Source: Aliidiomarina sp. (GTDB taxonomy: Bacteria; Pseudomonadota; Gammaproteobacteria; Enterobacterales; Alteromonadaceae). Taken from it: 64,000 nucleotides of DNA. Below, in pieces: positions 36,880-47,056 of this stretch. The translations under genes were made by a program, and so were the position numbers. Each line of letters opens with the position of its first letter. The first letter of the stretch is position 1. The notes under the pieces are model-generated. The model saw nothing but the letters and a program-made list of their open reading frames with translations, searched no databases and was not told where the DNA came from. The stretch lies in NCBI RefSeq assembly GCF_022565475.1, contig NZ_JAIUMR010000001.1, forward strand, positions 248,001 to 312,000. The letters run 5' to 3'.

Positions 36880-37605
36880 ATGAACGACAAAAATTCTCCA
36901 GCCAAAATCGTCTTCAGTGCGCGCGGTCTGACGAAAACCTATCAAATGGGTGACGTTGAGATTCATGCACTACGTGGCGTTGATCTTGATCTGCATGCGG
37001 GTGAACTGGTGGTTTTACTCGGTGCATCAGGCTCTGGTAAGTCCACGCTGCTCAACATTCTCGGTGGGCTTGATACGGCCAGTAGCGGTGACGTTCGTTA
37101 TCAGTCAACCCATCTGACCGGTATCTCTGACCGAGAATTGACGCGTTTTCGGCGTCAACATGTGGGCTTCGTCTTTCAATTTTATAACCTCATTCCGAGT
37201 TTAACTGCCCGTGAAAATGTAGCGATCGTCACAGAAATAGCGGACAACCCAATGACGCCGGAAGAGGCGCTTGAACTCGTCGGTCTAGGCTCACGTCTGG
37301 ATCATTTCCCGGCGCAACTCTCCGGCGGTGAACAACAGCGTGTGGCGATTGCTCGTGCCATTGCCAAACGACCAGCTGTGCTCATGTGCGACGAGCCGAC
37401 CGGTGCACTCGATTCAAAAACCGGGGTGCGTGTTCTCGAAGTTATTCAAAAAATTAATCAAGAACTGGGAACGACAACGGCAGTTATTACGCACAACGAA
37501 GTGATCGGTGATATGGCGGATCGGGTCATTCGCCTGTCCGATGGGCAAGTCGCTTCCATTCACCACAACCAGCAACGTAAATCACCACAGGAGCTCTCGT
37601 GGTAG
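36880..37605 (+). CDS. ABC transporter ATP-binding protein (MacB/LolD-type)
   Basis: 241 residues. [22 protein letters not shown], Walker [21 protein letters not shown]-loop [18 protein letters not shown], signature [16 protein letters not shown] and Walker [13 protein letters not shown] place it in the type VII exporter group (LolD, MacB, FtsE). It heads a three-gene operon with an FtsX-type permease and an HlyD-type adaptor, so it powers a tripartite export machine. Substrate unknown. Oddity: the start codon directly follows a terminator T-run with no ribosome site, and no better start is visible upstream of the LTKTY motif. Confidence 0.88.
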   Translation: MNDKNSPAKIVFSARGLTKTYQMGDVEIHALRGVDLDLHAGELVVLLGASGSGKSTLLNILGGLDTASSGDVRYQSTHLTGISDRELTRFRRQHVGFVFQFYNLIPSLTARENVAIVTEIADNPMTPEEALELVGLGSRLDHFPAQLSGGEQQRVAIARAIAKRPAVLMCDEPTGALDSKTGVRVLEVIQKINQELGTTTAVITHNEVIGDMADRVIRLSDGQVASIHHNQQRKSPQELSW

Positions 37606-39956
37606 TCTCCGCACTGCACCGTAAACTTTGGCGCGAATGCCGACAAATGGCCGGGCAACTGCTTGCCATTGCTCTTGTCATCGCCGCCGGCGTAATGGTG
37701 CTGGTAATTAGTGTCAGCACTCGACAATCGATTTTATTGTCACAACACGAGTTTTATCAGCAAAACCACTTTGCGGATGTCTTCGCTGAAGTCACCCGAG
37801 CGCCGAACGATCTCTTACCGTCGATTGCCGCATTACCCGGTGTGAATATAACTGAATCGCGTATTCGCGCCGGCGCGCGCTTTCAGCTCGAGCACTTTCC
37901 CGATCCGATACAAGGCGAAATTTTGTCGTTACCCGACTATGCTCCGGAACTACTCAACCGGTTACATTTTCTTGCGGGAGGTCCGCCAACACCTGGGGCT
38001 GGGCACGAGATCGTGGTCAGTGCCCCCTTTGCCGAGGCGCATGGTCTCAACGTCGGCGATACCGTTACAGCGATACTGAATGGGCGCATGCAGCCACTTA
38101 GCATTAGCGGCGTGGCGTTATCACCTGAGTTCATTTACCAACTTGGACCCGGCTCCATTATGCCGGATTACGAACGTTTTGGCGTATTCTGGATGAGTCG
38201 ACAAGCGTTAGCAGCCGCATTTGACATGGATGGCGCATTCAATAGCGTCTCGCTTTCACTGCAAGTAAACGCTGACCACCAACACATTATTGCCGAGCTC
38301 GATCACCGACTCGGCCGCTATGGTAGCCGCGGAGCTTACACCCGTGATGACCACTTATCCCATCGTTTCATTAGTGAAGAACTCGCCCAACTGCGGGTTA
38401 TGGCCATTGTACTACCGACTATCTTTATTGGTGTTGCCGCGTTCCTATTGAACGTTTTATTAACACGCATTATCCAAACGCAGAAACAGTCGATCGCGCT
38501 CTTGAAAGCCTTTGGCTATGGCCGTTGGTATATTATTACCCACTACCTACAAATGACCGCGATGGTTTTGCTCGCCGGCTTAATCGCCGGTGTATTGCTT
38601 GGCGTTGTGGTTGCTGAACCACTCGCGCAACTCTATGCCATTTATTTTCGCTTTCCCGAATTTCGTTTTGCGTTACAACTCGAATCCTTGGTCGTTGCCA
38701 TTCTATTCACCGCCCTCGCTGGCGTTTTAGCAACGTTTCGTGCTGCCTCGAACGCTGCGAAAATGGCGCCAGCAGAGGCCATGCGGCCACCGAGCCCCGC
38801 CCGTTATCAACGGACGTTTCTCGATCATCCGCGCATTGTAAATTGGTGGCAGCAACCCACGCGCATTATGCTGCGCAATCTTCGCCGGCATCCATTTCGC
38901 TCGATTATTTCGGTGTTGGGTATCGCTCTTAGCGGCGGTTTGCTCTTGCTCGGTAGTTATCAATTCAATGCCATTGATCACATGCTCATCCAACAGTATC
39001 GACATCATCACTTGATGGATTTGGAACTTACCTTCGCCGAACCCCGTCCACTGCGTAGCGTATCGACCCTGAAGGCAATTCCCGGTATCACCTATGTCGA
39101 AGGATTTCGGCAGGTCCCTGTTTCACTGCAACATAACCGCAAATCATGGCGACTTTTATTACTTGGGCTACCCGAATCAAGTGAACTGCGCAGAATCAGT
39201 CAGTCCCCCGCGCAACTGCCAGCCGATGGCGTGGCGATTTCGCAGTATCTCGCTGCCGATCTCGAACTCGAAGCCGGTGACAGGATTGAATTGACCCTAC
39301 TCATTGGACGGCAGCAGCAATTTAGCTTACCTATTGTACAAATTGTCGAGGAACCAATGGGGTTGGGTCTGTATATGCATAAAGACGCCCTTAATCGACT
39401 GTTAATGGAGCAGGATACCTTGTCCGGTGCTTGGGTGTTATACGATAAAAGCCAAGCTGAACAGGTCTTTAATGCGCTCCACCAGCTTCCTTATGTCGCT
39501 TCGATTGGCCAAATTAGTCGCGCCGAAGCCGATATTCGCTTTTATATTGATAGTACGATGCTCGGTATCATGACCGTGATGTTTCTTTTAGCGGGGTCAA
39601 TGACCTTTGCGGTGATCTACAATAATGCTCGGATTATGTTCGCAGAACGACAACGTGAGCTCGCATCATTACGCGTGCTGGGTTTTCACAAAATTGAAGT
39701 AGCCAAAATTCTCTTAGGTGAATTAGCCCTACTTATCGCACTAGCCATTCCTGTGGGCTGGGCGATTGGTGTTTCCTTTGCTTGGTTACTCACCCAAGCC
39801 CTAAGTATGGATTTATTTCGCATTCCATTCGTCCTGAGTAGCCAAAGTTTTGCTTTGAGTGCACTGGGTGTATGTCTCGCAGCGGCTTTTTCAATGCTGT
39901 TGATGCTACGAAAGATCTGGCGACTCGATATGATTCAAGCGCTCAAAACCGAATAA
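37599..39956 (+). CDS. ABC transporter permease, duplicated FtsX domains
   Basis: 785 residues from a GTG start with AGGAG 6 bp upstream, overlapping the ATPase by 7 bp. Two FtsX-like units. The first has an N-terminal helix ([21 protein letters not shown]), a periplasmic domain and three helices around 260-380. The second has a helix near 440 ([21 protein letters not shown]), another periplasmic domain and three helices near the C-terminus ([21 protein letters not shown] onward). The final [14 protein letters not shown] resembles the end of other FtsX permeases. It is the membrane part of a tripartite exporter with the flanking genes. Confidence 0.87.
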   Translation: MVVSALHRKLWRECRQMAGQLLAIALVIAAGVMVLVISVSTRQSILLSQHEFYQQNHFADVFAEVTRAPNDLLPSIAALPGVNITESRIRAGARFQLEHFPDPIQGEILSLPDYAPELLNRLHFLAGGPPTPGAGHEIVVSAPFAEAHGLNVGDTVTAILNGRMQPLSISGVALSPEFIYQLGPGSIMPDYERFGVFWMSRQALAAAFDMDGAFNSVSLSLQVNADHQHIIAELDHRLGRYGSRGAYTRDDHLSHRFISEELAQLRVMAIVLPTIFIGVAAFLLNVLLTRIIQTQKQSIALLKAFGYGRWYIITHYLQMTAMVLLAGLIAGVLLGVVVAEPLAQLYAIYFRFPEFRFALQLESLVVAILFTALAGVLATFRAASNAAKMAPAEAMRPPSPARYQRTFLDHPRIVNWWQQPTRIMLRNLRRHPFRSIISVLGIALSGGLLLLGSYQFNAIDHMLIQQYRHHHLMDLELTFAEPRPLRSVSTLKAIPGITYVEGFRQVPVSLQHNRKSWRLLLLGLPESSELRRISQSPAQLPADGVAISQYLAADLELEAGDRIELTLLIGRQQQFSLPIVQIVEEPMGLGLYMHKDALNRLLMEQDTLSGAWVLYDKSQAEQVFNALHQLPYVASIGQISRAEADIRFYIDSTMLGIMTVMFLLAGSMTFAVIYNNARIMFAERQRELASLRVLGFHKIEVAKILLGELALLIALAIPVGWAIGVSFAWLLTQALSMDLFRIPFVLSSQSFALSALGVCLAAAFSMLLMLRKIWRLDMIQALKTE

Positions 39957-39978
39957 GGTGTTGCATTGAGGATTGATT

Positions 39979-41190
39979 ATGACTTCTAAAAACAACAACC
40001 AGCACAAACGTCCCGTCGCTTTGGTAACGGTTATCGTGTTGCTCATTCTATTCTTCAGCTGGATGCTTAGACCGAAAGCGGAGCAGGTACAAATGTCCAC
40101 CGTATCGTTTGGACATTTTGCCGAAACGATTCGAGAAGAAGGACGCACGCATTTACACGACACATACAATGTCGCAGTGCCCATTCATGGTTTTCTGCGT
40201 CGCGTCACCATTAATGCCGGAGATATGGTTGTCGCTGGCCAGCCTTTATTTCACATCGAGCCCTTGCCTACACCTGCGCTTGATGCGCGCAGTCGTGAAC
40301 AAGCTCGAGAAGCCATGGTTGCGGCGCGCGCTCTGGTTGAGGCAGCGCAGGCCGAACTAGAAAATCGCCAAGCCGATGTACGCTATGCAGAGAATGAGTT
40401 AAACCGCTTCCGGCAACTCGCCGACGAAGGTGCCGTTTCTGTAACCGAGCTCGACCGCGCCCAAATTCAATTGCTTCGAGCGCAAGCCAGCGAACGCTCA
40501 GCCCGCGCAAGTCTTGGCGCCAGTCAGGCGGAGCTTGAAAACGCACGCTTGGTGCTGGCCATTACCGAAGGAACACGGAGCAGCACCGAAACCGAGGCAT
40601 TAGCGATTCCCTCGCCCATTGACGGTGTTGTGTTACGCCGCTTTCGTTGCTGTGAAGGGGTCGTCAGTGCTGGCGAAGCGATTGTCGAGCTAGGCGATTT
40701 AAGCGATCTTGAAGTGCGTATCGACCTCTTGTCACAAGACGCCGTGCGCGTACAACCGGGTATGCGCGTCGAGATTCATCGCTGGGGTGGTGATGACACA
40801 TTAGTTGCCCGTATTCGTCTCGTCGACCCAGCCGGATTCACCAAAGTATCGGCCCTAGGGATTGATGAACAGCGCGTGTCTGCCTACGCAACGTTAGAGT
40901 CGCCACCAGAGCAGTGGCAACGCTTGGGCGAAGGCTTTCGCGTCGAGGCTGAAATTGTCATTTGGGAGGACGATGAAACCACTTTTGTGCCGATTAGTGC
41001 CCTGTTTCGTATCAGTGACCGGTGGCATGTATTCACGGTGGTCGACGGTCGCGCCCAGTTGGTTGCCGTTGAAGTCGGACGGCGAAGTGGTATCGTTCAA
41101 AAAATTCTGAGTGGCGTCGAGCCCGGAACGCAGATCGTGAATCATCCTCCCGCCAGCCTGCAAGACGGCGATCGTGTTCGGGCACTATGA
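39979..41190 (+). CDS. HlyD/RND-type periplasmic adaptor of the ABC exporter
   Basis: 403 residues from ATG 39979 with GAGGA upstream. An N-terminal membrane anchor (VALVTVIVLLILFFSWML) is followed by a lipoyl-like half (GFLRRVTINAGDMVVAGQPLFHIEP). A long helical hairpin (about 95-190, Ala/Glu/Arg-rich) comes next, then the second lipoyl half (AIPSPIDGVVLRRFRCCEGVVSAGEAIVELGDL) and a beta-barrel domain. It joins the inner-membrane permease to an outer-membrane channel; no TolC-like gene is in the operon, so a shared one is probably used. Confidence 0.87.
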   Translation: MTSKNNNQHKRPVALVTVIVLLILFFSWMLRPKAEQVQMSTVSFGHFAETIREEGRTHLHDTYNVAVPIHGFLRRVTINAGDMVVAGQPLFHIEPLPTPALDARSREQAREAMVAARALVEAAQAELENRQADVRYAENELNRFRQLADEGAVSVTELDRAQIQLLRAQASERSARASLGASQAELENARLVLAITEGTRSSTETEALAIPSPIDGVVLRRFRCCEGVVSAGEAIVELGDLSDLEVRIDLLSQDAVRVQPGMRVEIHRWGGDDTLVARIRLVDPAGFTKVSALGIDEQRVSAYATLESPPEQWQRLGEGFRVEAEIVIWEDDETTFVPISALFRISDRWHVFTVVDGRAQLVAVEVGRRSGIVQKILSGVEPGTQIVNHPPASLQDGDRVRAL

Positions 41191-41251
41191 ATTTGGACGA
41201 CCATGCGAAACTTGCTAAGCTGTCCGTTCGCAACAATAAGGAGTTCTGATT

Positions 41252-42154
41252 GTGTCTAATCTTCCGGGAAGGATTGCGACTTTTACGCTTGCTGCTCGCG
41301 AGCCAGAGACCAACACTTGGGCGATTCTTACGGCCTCAAACTATTTGGCCGTCGGCGCCCTCGTGCCATGGATTGACTGTAAAGCTGGCTTAGTCGTCTC
41401 GCAATCCTTTGCCAATCCAGACGCAGCAGGCGCTGCGCTGGAAGCCATGCGCCAAGGACAAACATCGACGCAAGCCTTGGACGTGTTTTTAAGTGGCGAT
41501 CCGATTGCCAGCAAGCGTCAAGTCGCATTGATGGATCTTACCGGAGAAGCGACTATTTTTAATGGTCCTGAGTGCACCAACGAAGTCGAAAGTATACAAG
41601 GAAATGACTTTTTAGTTCTCGGTAACATGCTCAAAGCGGGCACCTGCGAACAGGTTGCAGAAACCTACAGCGCCAGTCGACGTGCGGGTTATGAAATCGG
41701 TGATGCCATGCTTAAAGCGATGATCGCGGGGCAACAAGCAGGTGGCGACAAACGCGGTAAACTTGCCGCAGCATTGCTAATCAAGCGTCCTAACGCGGGC
41801 TACCTCGGCAGCTCTGACACACTTGTCGACTTACGGGTCGACGCCCACCCTCGTCCACTGTTGCAGTTACGCGACTTATATAGTTTATTTAAATTATACA
41901 ACCCGCAGCAATTTGACTTACACATGGTTGCACTCGATGACCTCGAAAGCCATCAATTACAATTGCTCTTTGCAATTCTTGGACAGCTCAACAAACACCA
42001 AATTGCCTTGGACATTAACGACACGGCAACCATTAAAAATATCCTCGCTGACCATAATCTGAGTTCTAACTTTGACCCTGACAATCAGCGTGTGAGTCAG
42101 ATCTTGTTAAGTGAAGGCCATGCCCTCATGCGACTATTAACCTCACCGCTTTGA
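41252..42154 (+). CDS. DUF1028 domain-containing protein (Ntn-hydrolase fold)
   Basis: 300 residues from a GTG start with AAGGAG 9 bp upstream. The first 215 residues match DUF1028: TFTLAAREPETNTWAILTASNYLAVGALVPW, SQSFANPDAAGAALEAMRQGQ, then QVALMDLTGEATIFNGPECT, GNDFLVLGNML, and GGDKRGKLAAALLI. The family adopts a nucleophile-type hydrolase fold, but its activity is not established. The C-terminal 85 residues (LYSLFKLYNPQQFDLH onward) are a helical extension of unknown role. Its last 12 bases overlap the convergent membrane-protein gene. Confidence 0.83.
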   Translation: MSNLPGRIATFTLAAREPETNTWAILTASNYLAVGALVPWIDCKAGLVVSQSFANPDAAGAALEAMRQGQTSTQALDVFLSGDPIASKRQVALMDLTGEATIFNGPECTNEVESIQGNDFLVLGNMLKAGTCEQVAETYSASRRAGYEIGDAMLKAMIAGQQAGGDKRGKLAAALLIKRPNAGYLGSSDTLVDLRVDAHPRPLLQLRDLYSLFKLYNPQQFDLHMVALDDLESHQLQLLFAILGQLNKHQIALDINDTATIKNILADHNLSSNFDPDNQRVSQILLSEGHALMRLLTSPL

Positions 42155-43108
42155 GAATGTCCCAGAACGCTTTTGGGCGGCACGGCGCTGGCGCCGATTC
42201 AATTTGCCGTTTTCGAAATCTTGCCAATTCTCGACAATAAACTGGTCTTTCTCGCGGACAAAGCGCGTTCGCATCGCTGGCAGCGAATCAGGAGAAAGTG
42301 CTTCAGGAATTTCGTAGCACTTCATTTCATAAAAATGCGACTGAATATCCGGAACCTCGCCGCGAGCAAGGATATACAATTCGCAAAAATCGCCCGCTTT
42401 GGTATCTAAAATAAACTTTCGTTCCGGTGTATTCACTTGAATTTTGCCGCCCTCTTGAATCGCGACGGAGACACCTTCATTGCGTGGCATGCCCATCGGG
42501 TTACCTTTAATTTTGACGCGGAAACGACTCGGGACGTAGTTATAAGGTAAGGGATAAAAGGCATCACCGTTCAGCGGAATTTCAAAGGTATTCATCGGAT
42601 AGAGCTTGTCTGAAGCATTTTCTCGACATTGTTCATAGGTACGCAGAAAGGCCGAAAACTGCAGATTAATGAGACGTAAGGACGACGAGATATAAAAGTG
42701 AACATTTATAAATTGCTCGCCATTTTCTTCAAACGTGTCACAACAGCTTCGAAAAACAATATTATCACGCTTCAGGACAAAGAACTTGTAGACCACGATA
42801 CCCAAAAATATTGCCGGCGACAATAATGATAACGTCGCCAAAAAGGCACGAATATTCTGATACATAAAGCGATCAGGAAGCGTCCACGTCGGCTCTTTTC
42901 CAAACAGCTCGGTGTAAAGATAATAAAAGTAATTGACGAACTCAGCCGGTTGTCGCGTAATTACAATTAAGGCCAAGGCCAACGTGAGCGCAATTGCTGC
43001 ATTGATACCGACATAAACGACGGTCAGGTGCAGGATCGACTTACTTGCGATATATTGGCGAATCTTAAAGTTTTTGCGCGGATGCACTGGTTTTTTAAAT
43101 AATTTCAT
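42143..43108 (-). CDS. two-helix membrane protein with a cytosolic beta domain (Kir-like layout), unknown
   Basis: 321 residues from ATG 43108 (MKLFKKPVH); a start seven codons earlier is possible, and neither has a clear ribosome site. Two membrane helices (about 27-52, LHLTVVYVGINAAIALTLALALIVI, and about 90-115, FLATLSLLSPAIFLGIVVYKFF) flank an aromatic-rich loop. A soluble domain with alternating strands follows, ending in a basic tail (KLNRRQRRAAQKR). The order short N-terminus, helix, loop, helix, FVLKRDNIVFRS linker, beta domain resembles inward-rectifier potassium channels, but the TVGYG filter is absent. I do not recognise a named family; the Kir comparison is inference from layout. 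Confidence 0.55.
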   Translation of the reverse strand: MKLFKKPVHPRKNFKIRQYIASKSILHLTVVYVGINAAIALTLALALIVITRQPAEFVNYFYYLYTELFGKEPTWTLPDRFMYQNIRAFLATLSLLSPAIFLGIVVYKFFVLKRDNIVFRSCCDTFEENGEQFINVHFYISSSLRLINLQFSAFLRTYEQCRENASDKLYPMNTFEIPLNGDAFYPLPYNYVPSRFRVKIKGNPMGMPRNEGVSVAIQEGGKIQVNTPERKFILDTKAGDFCELYILARGEVPDIQSHFYEMKCYEIPEALSPDSLPAMRTRFVREKDQFIVENWQDFENGKLNRRQRRAAQKRSGTFSKR

Positions 43109-43165
43109 GGCTATTTTTATAGTTATCAATGCAAATAGCCCTTAACCCTATCGGATTTTCTTACT

Positions 43166-44110
43166 ATGCGCCAATTTAGTCACGTTTATTTGTCGAGTCT
43201 TGTGTGTTTTCTCTCTCTGTCCGGGGTTGCCCTCGGCGAGCCAGGAGGGGACGACAATGAGCATCCGGAGCTGTCAACGATCTCGGTAGACGATGCGCTC
43301 ACTCGATTTTGGGAACTAACCCCAGAATCAAAACGTGGCACATTCCGCGTCAGCACATTTGAACCTAATTTTATTTTACCCCTGCACTACACGTCGTCGA
43401 TCAACAACGCGCCGGTTAGCCCTACACTCGGACCGACTGAGCCGAATGACACTTATAAAAACAATGAAATTAAGTTGCAGCTTTCGCTGAGAACCAAGTT
43501 GTTTGAAGACTTTCTCTTACCGAATGCAGATATTTGGGCCGCCTACACCCAAGTCTCAATGTGGCAAGCCTACAATAAGCGAGATTCACGACCGTTTCGC
43601 AGCACCAACCATCGCCCAGAAATTTTTTATGTGGTGCCGATGCAACCAAATTGGACACCATTACCCGGCGATGTCGAGTTGCGTTTTGTTCAAGTCGGTT
43701 TAGCCCACGAGTCTAATGGTCAAAGCGACCCTCTCTCCCGCAGTTGGAACTATGTGTATGGCGGAGCAACCGCTCAATGGCGTGAGTTGATGATTGAAGG
43801 AACCTACAAACAACGAATTAATGAGAAGCTTGAAGATAACGATAATCCAGATTTAATCCGCTACCGTGGCAACGTTGAAGTGCGGGTTTCATGGCTACCC
43901 GGGCGGTCGACCGCAAGTGTCACTCGACGCGCACGCGAGCTCTCACAACAACGCGGCTCTTGGCAGTTTGACTACACCTACCCTTTAACCCAACAAGCCG
44001 ATGGTTTGCGTCTTTATCTGCAAGTGTTTTCCGGCTATGGGGAAACCATGCTCGATTACAACCACCGGCAAAATCGGATTGGGATTGGATTCTTGCTACT
44101 TAACTTTTAG
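43166..44110 (+). CDS. pldA: outer membrane phospholipase A
   Basis: 314 residues, close to OMPLA length plus a short extension. Signal peptide MRQFSHVYLSSLVCFLSLSGVALG, then a 12-strand barrel pattern. The active-site motif HESNGQSDPLSRSWN (His-x-Ser-Asn-Gly, about 178-192) supplies the catalytic His and Ser of OMPLA, and the following GTYKQRINEKLEDNDNPD is a calcium-binding-like acidic loop. It hydrolyses phospholipids that reach the outer leaflet of the outer membrane and becomes active on dimerisation. Divergent from the unknown membrane protein. Confidence 0.92.
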   Translation: MRQFSHVYLSSLVCFLSLSGVALGEPGGDDNEHPELSTISVDDALTRFWELTPESKRGTFRVSTFEPNFILPLHYTSSINNAPVSPTLGPTEPNDTYKNNEIKLQLSLRTKLFEDFLLPNADIWAAYTQVSMWQAYNKRDSRPFRSTNHRPEIFYVVPMQPNWTPLPGDVELRFVQVGLAHESNGQSDPLSRSWNYVYGGATAQWRELMIEGTYKQRINEKLEDNDNPDLIRYRGNVEVRVSWLPGRSTASVTRRARELSQQRGSWQFDYTYPLTQQADGLRLYLQVFSGYGETMLDYNHRQNRIGIGFLLLNF

Positions 44111-44136
44111 CGATTGCACCAAAATGGTGCAATCGC
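44110..44136. terminator. bidirectional terminator between pldA and the M14 peptidase
   Basis: Perfect 11-bp stem GCGATTGCACC (44110-44120) / GGTGCAATCGC (44126-44136) with loop AAAAT, placed between two convergent genes. The T-runs are short (TTTTA on the left, TTATCAAAA on the right). Confidence 0.72.
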
Positions 44137-44145
44137 TTATCAAAA

Positions 44146-45081
44146 CTAGGCGATCCCATCCAGCGCAAACTTCAGTGCTCCTTCAACGGCAGCAACTTGC
44201 GCTTGAATACAGGCCTCCGGCGTTGCATTGGCACTGTCTGGGTACACTTCCGTCGTCGTCACATAGCGGGCATTCGACAGACCCATGCACAACCCAGCAC
44301 CCTTGCCGTCATAAAGAATCACGCCATGGTCAGCGAGTGGCTCGCCGATAATGCGGCCACTGTCGTCAGCGTCAGCGATGTGTGTCACCTGTTTCACTTG
44401 AGCGATAATCGCTCGTTGGAAATCAAGTTCCGGCTTGTTGGCGTCGCCGACTAAATAAAAACCGTCAGGAATATTCCAATTGTCATTCACAGTGCCTTTC
44501 AGTGCCGCTAACGCCGGTCGAAACTCACTGTTGTCTGTGTCCGTTGTTTCATGTAAATCAATATGTAGTAATAACTGGTCAGTAACGTCAGCCACAGCTT
44601 GCATCAACAGGCCAGACTCGGCAGCAGGCGCAACAGGCTGCAAGAACGACCGGTTCGGGTCAACTGCATGTGGGTTCCAACGATTAATCGTTTCATAACC
44701 CCAAGGACTTAAACACGGCGCCACGATCACATTACAAAAATCTTCAAAATAGGCAGCGCGAGTCTCGAGAAAACGCAAGGCACCGTGGACTCCACTGGTC
44801 TCATAGCCGTGTACGCCACCGGTGACTAATATCGTCGGTAACTGGTCATTCCAAGACTTCGTTTTCACGAGATACAGTGGGTAATTGCGGCCAACTTTTT
44901 CCGCATAGGCGAGTTCACCATACTGTTCGACGGAAAAGTCCTGACGAAGTTGTTCAATACGAGTTACCACATCATCAAAGTAGCTACGCTTGACCGTTTG
45001 TTCTGCCAGCCACTGTTGCTTCTCAGCATCGCCCCATGGCTCACCGAGTGTACCGATATGATAACGAAAAGATTCAGACAT
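44146..45081 (-). CDS. M14-family zinc metallopeptidase (carboxypeptidase-like)
   Basis: 311 residues. Zinc ligands in TGGVHGYETSGVHGALRFLE (HxxE near residues 91-94) and HIDLHETTD (third ligand near 174), with APCLSPWGYETINRWNPHAVDPNRSF between, where Asn-Arg bind the substrate carboxylate. The catalytic Glu is in TTTEVYPDSA near the C-terminus. This is the M14/succinylglutamate desuccinylase-like branch, a cytosolic enzyme because no signal peptide is visible. Substrate not predictable. GAGGT lies before the ATG. The end faces a hairpin shared with pldA. Confidence 0.87.
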   Translation of the reverse strand: MSESFRYHIGTLGEPWGDAEKQQWLAEQTVKRSYFDDVVTRIEQLRQDFSVEQYGELAYAEKVGRNYPLYLVKTKSWNDQLPTILVTGGVHGYETSGVHGALRFLETRAAYFEDFCNVIVAPCLSPWGYETINRWNPHAVDPNRSFLQPVAPAAESGLLMQAVADVTDQLLLHIDLHETTDTDNSEFRPALAALKGTVNDNWNIPDGFYLVGDANKPELDFQRAIIAQVKQVTHIADADDSGRIIGEPLADHGVILYDGKGAGLCMGLSNARYVTTTEVYPDSANATPEACIQAQVAAVEGALKFALDGIA

Positions 45082-45169
45082 GAAGACCTCAGTTGGTTAG
45101 TTAGTTTACACATCATGCGTGTCGGCAAATCATAACAAACCAACGAGGTCCTTGGCGAATTTCATGCGC

Positions 45170-45928
45170 CTAGCGCGCTACCATGCCACCATCGACCGCG
45201 AGTGCTTGGCCGGTGATAAAGCCAGATTGCGGTAACGACATAAAAACAATGGTGTCAGCAACTTCAGCGACGGTGCCCATCCGGTTCATCGGATGAAACG
45301 CAGCATAAGCCGCTTCAGTTTCTGGATCTTGCTTGGTGACACGGTCAACCATGTCTGTTTTGATCACGCCCGGGCAAATCGCGTTGACGCGAATATTGCG
45401 CTCCGCGTATTCGACCGCAACTGAACGGGTGATCTGCACCACAGCTCCCTTTGATGCACAATAAGGTGCCATTGACGGGAAGCCGACGAGACCTGCAATC
45501 GATGCAAGATTCACAATCGCACCTTGACCATGCGGTAGCATTAACTTGATTTGTTCTTGCATACAGACAAACAAGCCGCGCACATTAATCGTCATCACCC
45601 GGTCATAGGTTTCCATGTCCATTTCATGGGTTTCTGCTTGCTTACCTTCAATGCCAGCATTGTTACAGGCATAATCGAGCCGTCCCCATTTGTCGCCGAC
45701 ACGTTGATGAAACTGACGAACCGCAGATTCGTCGGCGACATCATGGACGTCACTGAGAACTTCAACACCCAATGCTGCGATTTCTTGCGCAACTGCCGAC
45801 AACTTATCAGCTTGAACATCACTGATCGCCAGATGACAACCTGCTTTTGCATACGCAAGTGCCGTCGCTCTGCCGATACCGGCAGCGGCTCCTGTCACTA
45901 ATGCAACAGGTTTATTTGCTAGGCCCAT
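45170..45928 (-). CDS. SDR family oxidoreductase
   Basis: 252 residues from ATG 45928 (MGLANKPVALVTG), though a GTG four codons earlier is possible. Classical SDR: TGAAAGIGRATALAYA (cofactor), NNAGIEGKQ, catalytic Ser in NLASIAG, YCASKGAVV (YxxxK), NAICPGVIKTDM, and C-terminal QALAVDGGMVA. The Asp in AISDVQ (residue 38 region) points to NAD rather than NADP. Substrate unknown; it stands between PpiC and the M14 peptidase without obvious pathway neighbours. Confidence 0.85.
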   Translation of the reverse strand: MGLANKPVALVTGAAAGIGRATALAYAKAGCHLAISDVQADKLSAVAQEIAALGVEVLSDVHDVADESAVRQFHQRVGDKWGRLDYACNNAGIEGKQAETHEMDMETYDRVMTINVRGLFVCMQEQIKLMLPHGQGAIVNLASIAGLVGFPSMAPYCASKGAVVQITRSVAVEYAERNIRVNAICPGVIKTDMVDRVTKQDPETEAAYAAFHPMNRMGTVAEVADTIVFMSLPQSGFITGQALAVDGGMVAR

Positions 45929-46041
45929 ACCTTCCACCACTTGTGTGATTTTTAATCAGTATAACAAGCGTCCGGTATATACTTTTGATTTACCGCAAGG
46001 AAGTACGCGATCAATTGTCGCGTCAGAGCAGACGACTGGAT

Positions 46042-46320
46042 TTAACTGCGGTAAAGCGTTTTGATCAGATGATAACCAAACTGAGTTTTTACCGGGCCAT
46101 GTACGGTGAGAATCGGCTTTTTGAAAACGACATTATCAAACGCTTTAACCATTTGGCCCGGACGAAATTCACCAAGGTCGCCGCCGCGCTTGGCCGACGG
46201 GCAAATCGAGTACTTCTTGGCCAACTCATGAAAGTTTGCACCTGCATCAAGCTGTTTCTTTAACTGCTCCGCCTGCTCTTTGGTCTTTACCAAAATATGC
46301 ACTGCTGCTGCTTTGGCCAT
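46042..46320 (-). CDS. ppiC: parvulin-type peptidyl-prolyl cis-trans isomerase PpiC
   Basis: 92 residues, a stand-alone parvulin domain without signal peptide. [18 protein letters not shown] with the first active-site His, [33 protein letters not shown], and the closing [11 protein letters not shown] are the parvulin landmarks (second His in GYH). It catalyses proline isomerisation in the cytoplasm. AGGAG precedes the ATG. Length matches E. coli PpiC (93). Confidence 0.94.
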   Translation of the reverse strand: MAKAAAVHILVKTKEQAEQLKKQLDAGANFHELAKKYSICPSAKRGGDLGEFRPGQMVKAFDNVVFKKPILTVHGPVKTQFGYHLIKTLYRS

Positions 46321-46345
46321 GAATGAACTCCTTGAAAAGCTGTGA

Positions 46346-46873
46346 TTAAAAACGGCGCGTTAACTGTAAACCGACACTGCCATACTGAGCCGTTGGCGTC
46401 AGTTGAAAGCCATGAATCGGCTCTGCAAAGTAGTAGCTACTCAAAAAGCCGATAAGTGCACCAGCAACGACATCCGTCGTATCATGTTTGTCGCTATCCA
46501 CCCGCGTATAACCAATATAAGTTGCGAGGGCATACGCCGGTGCACCATAGGCCCAACCATAGCGGCGCTGAATAAATGCGGCGCCTTGGAAGGCCATGGA
46601 CGCGTGTCCAGATGGAAACGCGTCGTTGTCCGAACCATCCGGGCGCTGCTTATTCACCACTTGTTTCAACGCATAAGTACTCACCACTGTGGTGGCAAAA
46701 CTGTAGTAGAACTGTCGCGTCCCTTCATCGTCCTGAGCATACTTGCTCATACCCCAAGCAGCTGCCGGCAGCGCAACGCGCAGAATGTCACCAGCAGTCT
46801 CAGATGCTTGAACTGTTGAAACAGTGGTTGAACACAACGACAAAGCCAGCAAAATCCGCAGAGACTTGCCCAT
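46346..46873 (-). CDS. PAP2-family phosphatase (periplasmic)
   Basis: 175 residues with a signal peptide ([24 protein letters not shown]). The three phosphatase motifs are KQVVNKQRP (KxxxxxxRP), PSGHASM (PSGH) and the C-terminal [12 protein letters not shown] (SRxxxxxHxxxD variant with Lys in place of Arg). The family dephosphorylates lipid phosphates such as undecaprenyl pyrophosphate or phosphatidic acid. The signal peptide and short length suggest a periplasm-facing enzyme. A GGAAGG site precedes the start. Confidence 0.88.
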   Translation of the reverse strand: MGKSLRILLALSLCSTTVSTVQASETAGDILRVALPAAAWGMSKYAQDDEGTRQFYYSFATTVVSTYALKQVVNKQRPDGSDNDAFPSGHASMAFQGAAFIQRRYGWAYGAPAYALATYIGYTRVDSDKHDTTDVVAGALIGFLSSYYFAEPIHGFQLTPTAQYGSVGLQLTRRF

Positions 46874-47056
46874 GGCAACACCTTCCTTTTCGAACCCAAT
46901 TGTTTAATTTTCGCTATTGTTGCGCAAAGCCTTTGGCATGCCAAACAGTTTCAGCGGCTTAGGTCAAAAAACTCCAAGCTATAACCATTTGCGATTGATC
47001 AAAGTAGCGGCAACCGCTGTAATAGCAGTCCATTGAAAATTTATTCAGAGGCCGCG

